Source: Methylothermaceae bacterium (GTDB lineage Bacteria; Pseudomonadota; Gammaproteobacteria; Methylococcales; Methylothermaceae). Taken from it: 5,983 nucleotides of DNA. This document shows positions 5,939 through 5,983 of the stretch, in pieces. The stretch's first letter is position 1, and every line of letters begins with the position of its first letter. The stretch spans positions 1 to 5,983 of the forward strand of contig JALVSV010000172.1 in assembly GCA_027024125.1 (NCBI GenBank), written 5' to 3'. The translations under genes and the position numbers were made by a program. The notes beneath the pieces are model-generated. The model had not been told where the DNA came from and did not search any database. It saw only the letters and a program-made list of their open reading frames with translations.

Positions 5939-5983
5939 TTACTCGACCACACCCAAGCCAGCCTGGCTGGCGTAATAGGCTGA
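5939..5983 (-). CDS. C-terminal 14 codons of a convergent gene, possibly a c-type cytochrome
   Basis: On the minus strand the frame is open from the window edge and reads SAYYASQAGLGVVE before TAA (5941-5939). The properly oriented terminator 16 bp further on supports a real gene end. The AYYASQ string resembles the last helix of class I cytochromes c, such as c4 or c553, in which an AAYYASQ-like segment is common near the C-terminus. With so few residues this is only a suggestion. Everything else about the gene lies beyond the window. Confidence 0.5.
   Translation of the reverse strand, partial: SAYYASQAGLGVVE
5957..5971. repeat. Perfect inverted repeat inside the end of the convergent gene
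   Basis: GCCAGC and GCTGGC flank CTG, giving a perfect 6-bp GC-rich stem within the last codons of the minus-strand gene. No T tract follows. It may be incidental to the coding sequence (GCC AGC CAG GCT GGC) or may add to the 3' structure upstream of the main terminator. Confidence 0.35.

Overview
This is ordinary-looking bacterial chromosome of moderately high GC, with no mobile element, CRISPR array, tRNA or rRNA recognised. Gene content (an IspH of the E. coli type, an Hsp15/HslR heat-shock protein, XseA, a periplasmic M23 peptidase) points to a Gammaproteobacterium. A free-living environmental lineage such as Methylococcales or Chromatiales is possible, but the sequence does not fix the order.

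Layout. 2-730 (+) is the 3' three quarters of ispH (isoprenoid synthesis). It meets, tail to tail with 7 bp between them, a minus-strand two-gene operon. That operon reads from 2879 down to 738: a 127-residue four-helix membrane protein (resembles the DUF6394 family), then 3 bp later a 584-residue K+ channel subunit with one pore domain and two tandem NAD-binding RCK/TrkA-N domains, a GsuK-like layout. A 414-bp divergent intergenic region (2880-3293) follows. It is rich in small inverted repeats and contains a possible 36-codon leader ORF whose stop overlaps the start of the membrane-protein gene. On the right, a tightly packed plus-strand operon holds hslR (3294-3689), xseA (3689-5047, 1-nt overlap) and a secreted M23 metallopeptidase (5040-5900, 8-nt overlap). 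A strong hairpin at 5901-5922 separates this operon from the last 14 codons of a convergent minus-strand gene (5939-5983), possibly a c-type cytochrome.

Function. The minus-strand pair looks like a ligand- or NAD-regulated potassium conductance with a small membrane partner of unknown role. The plus-strand operon joins rescue of stalled 50S subunits (Hsp15), degradation of single-stranded DNA (ExoVII large subunit) and cell-wall hydrolysis. The proteins have no obvious joint pathway, but overlapping stops and starts suggest coupled translation. The most interesting item is the channel with its uncharacterised membrane-protein partner and structured leader. I do not see strong evidence for a wholly new system.
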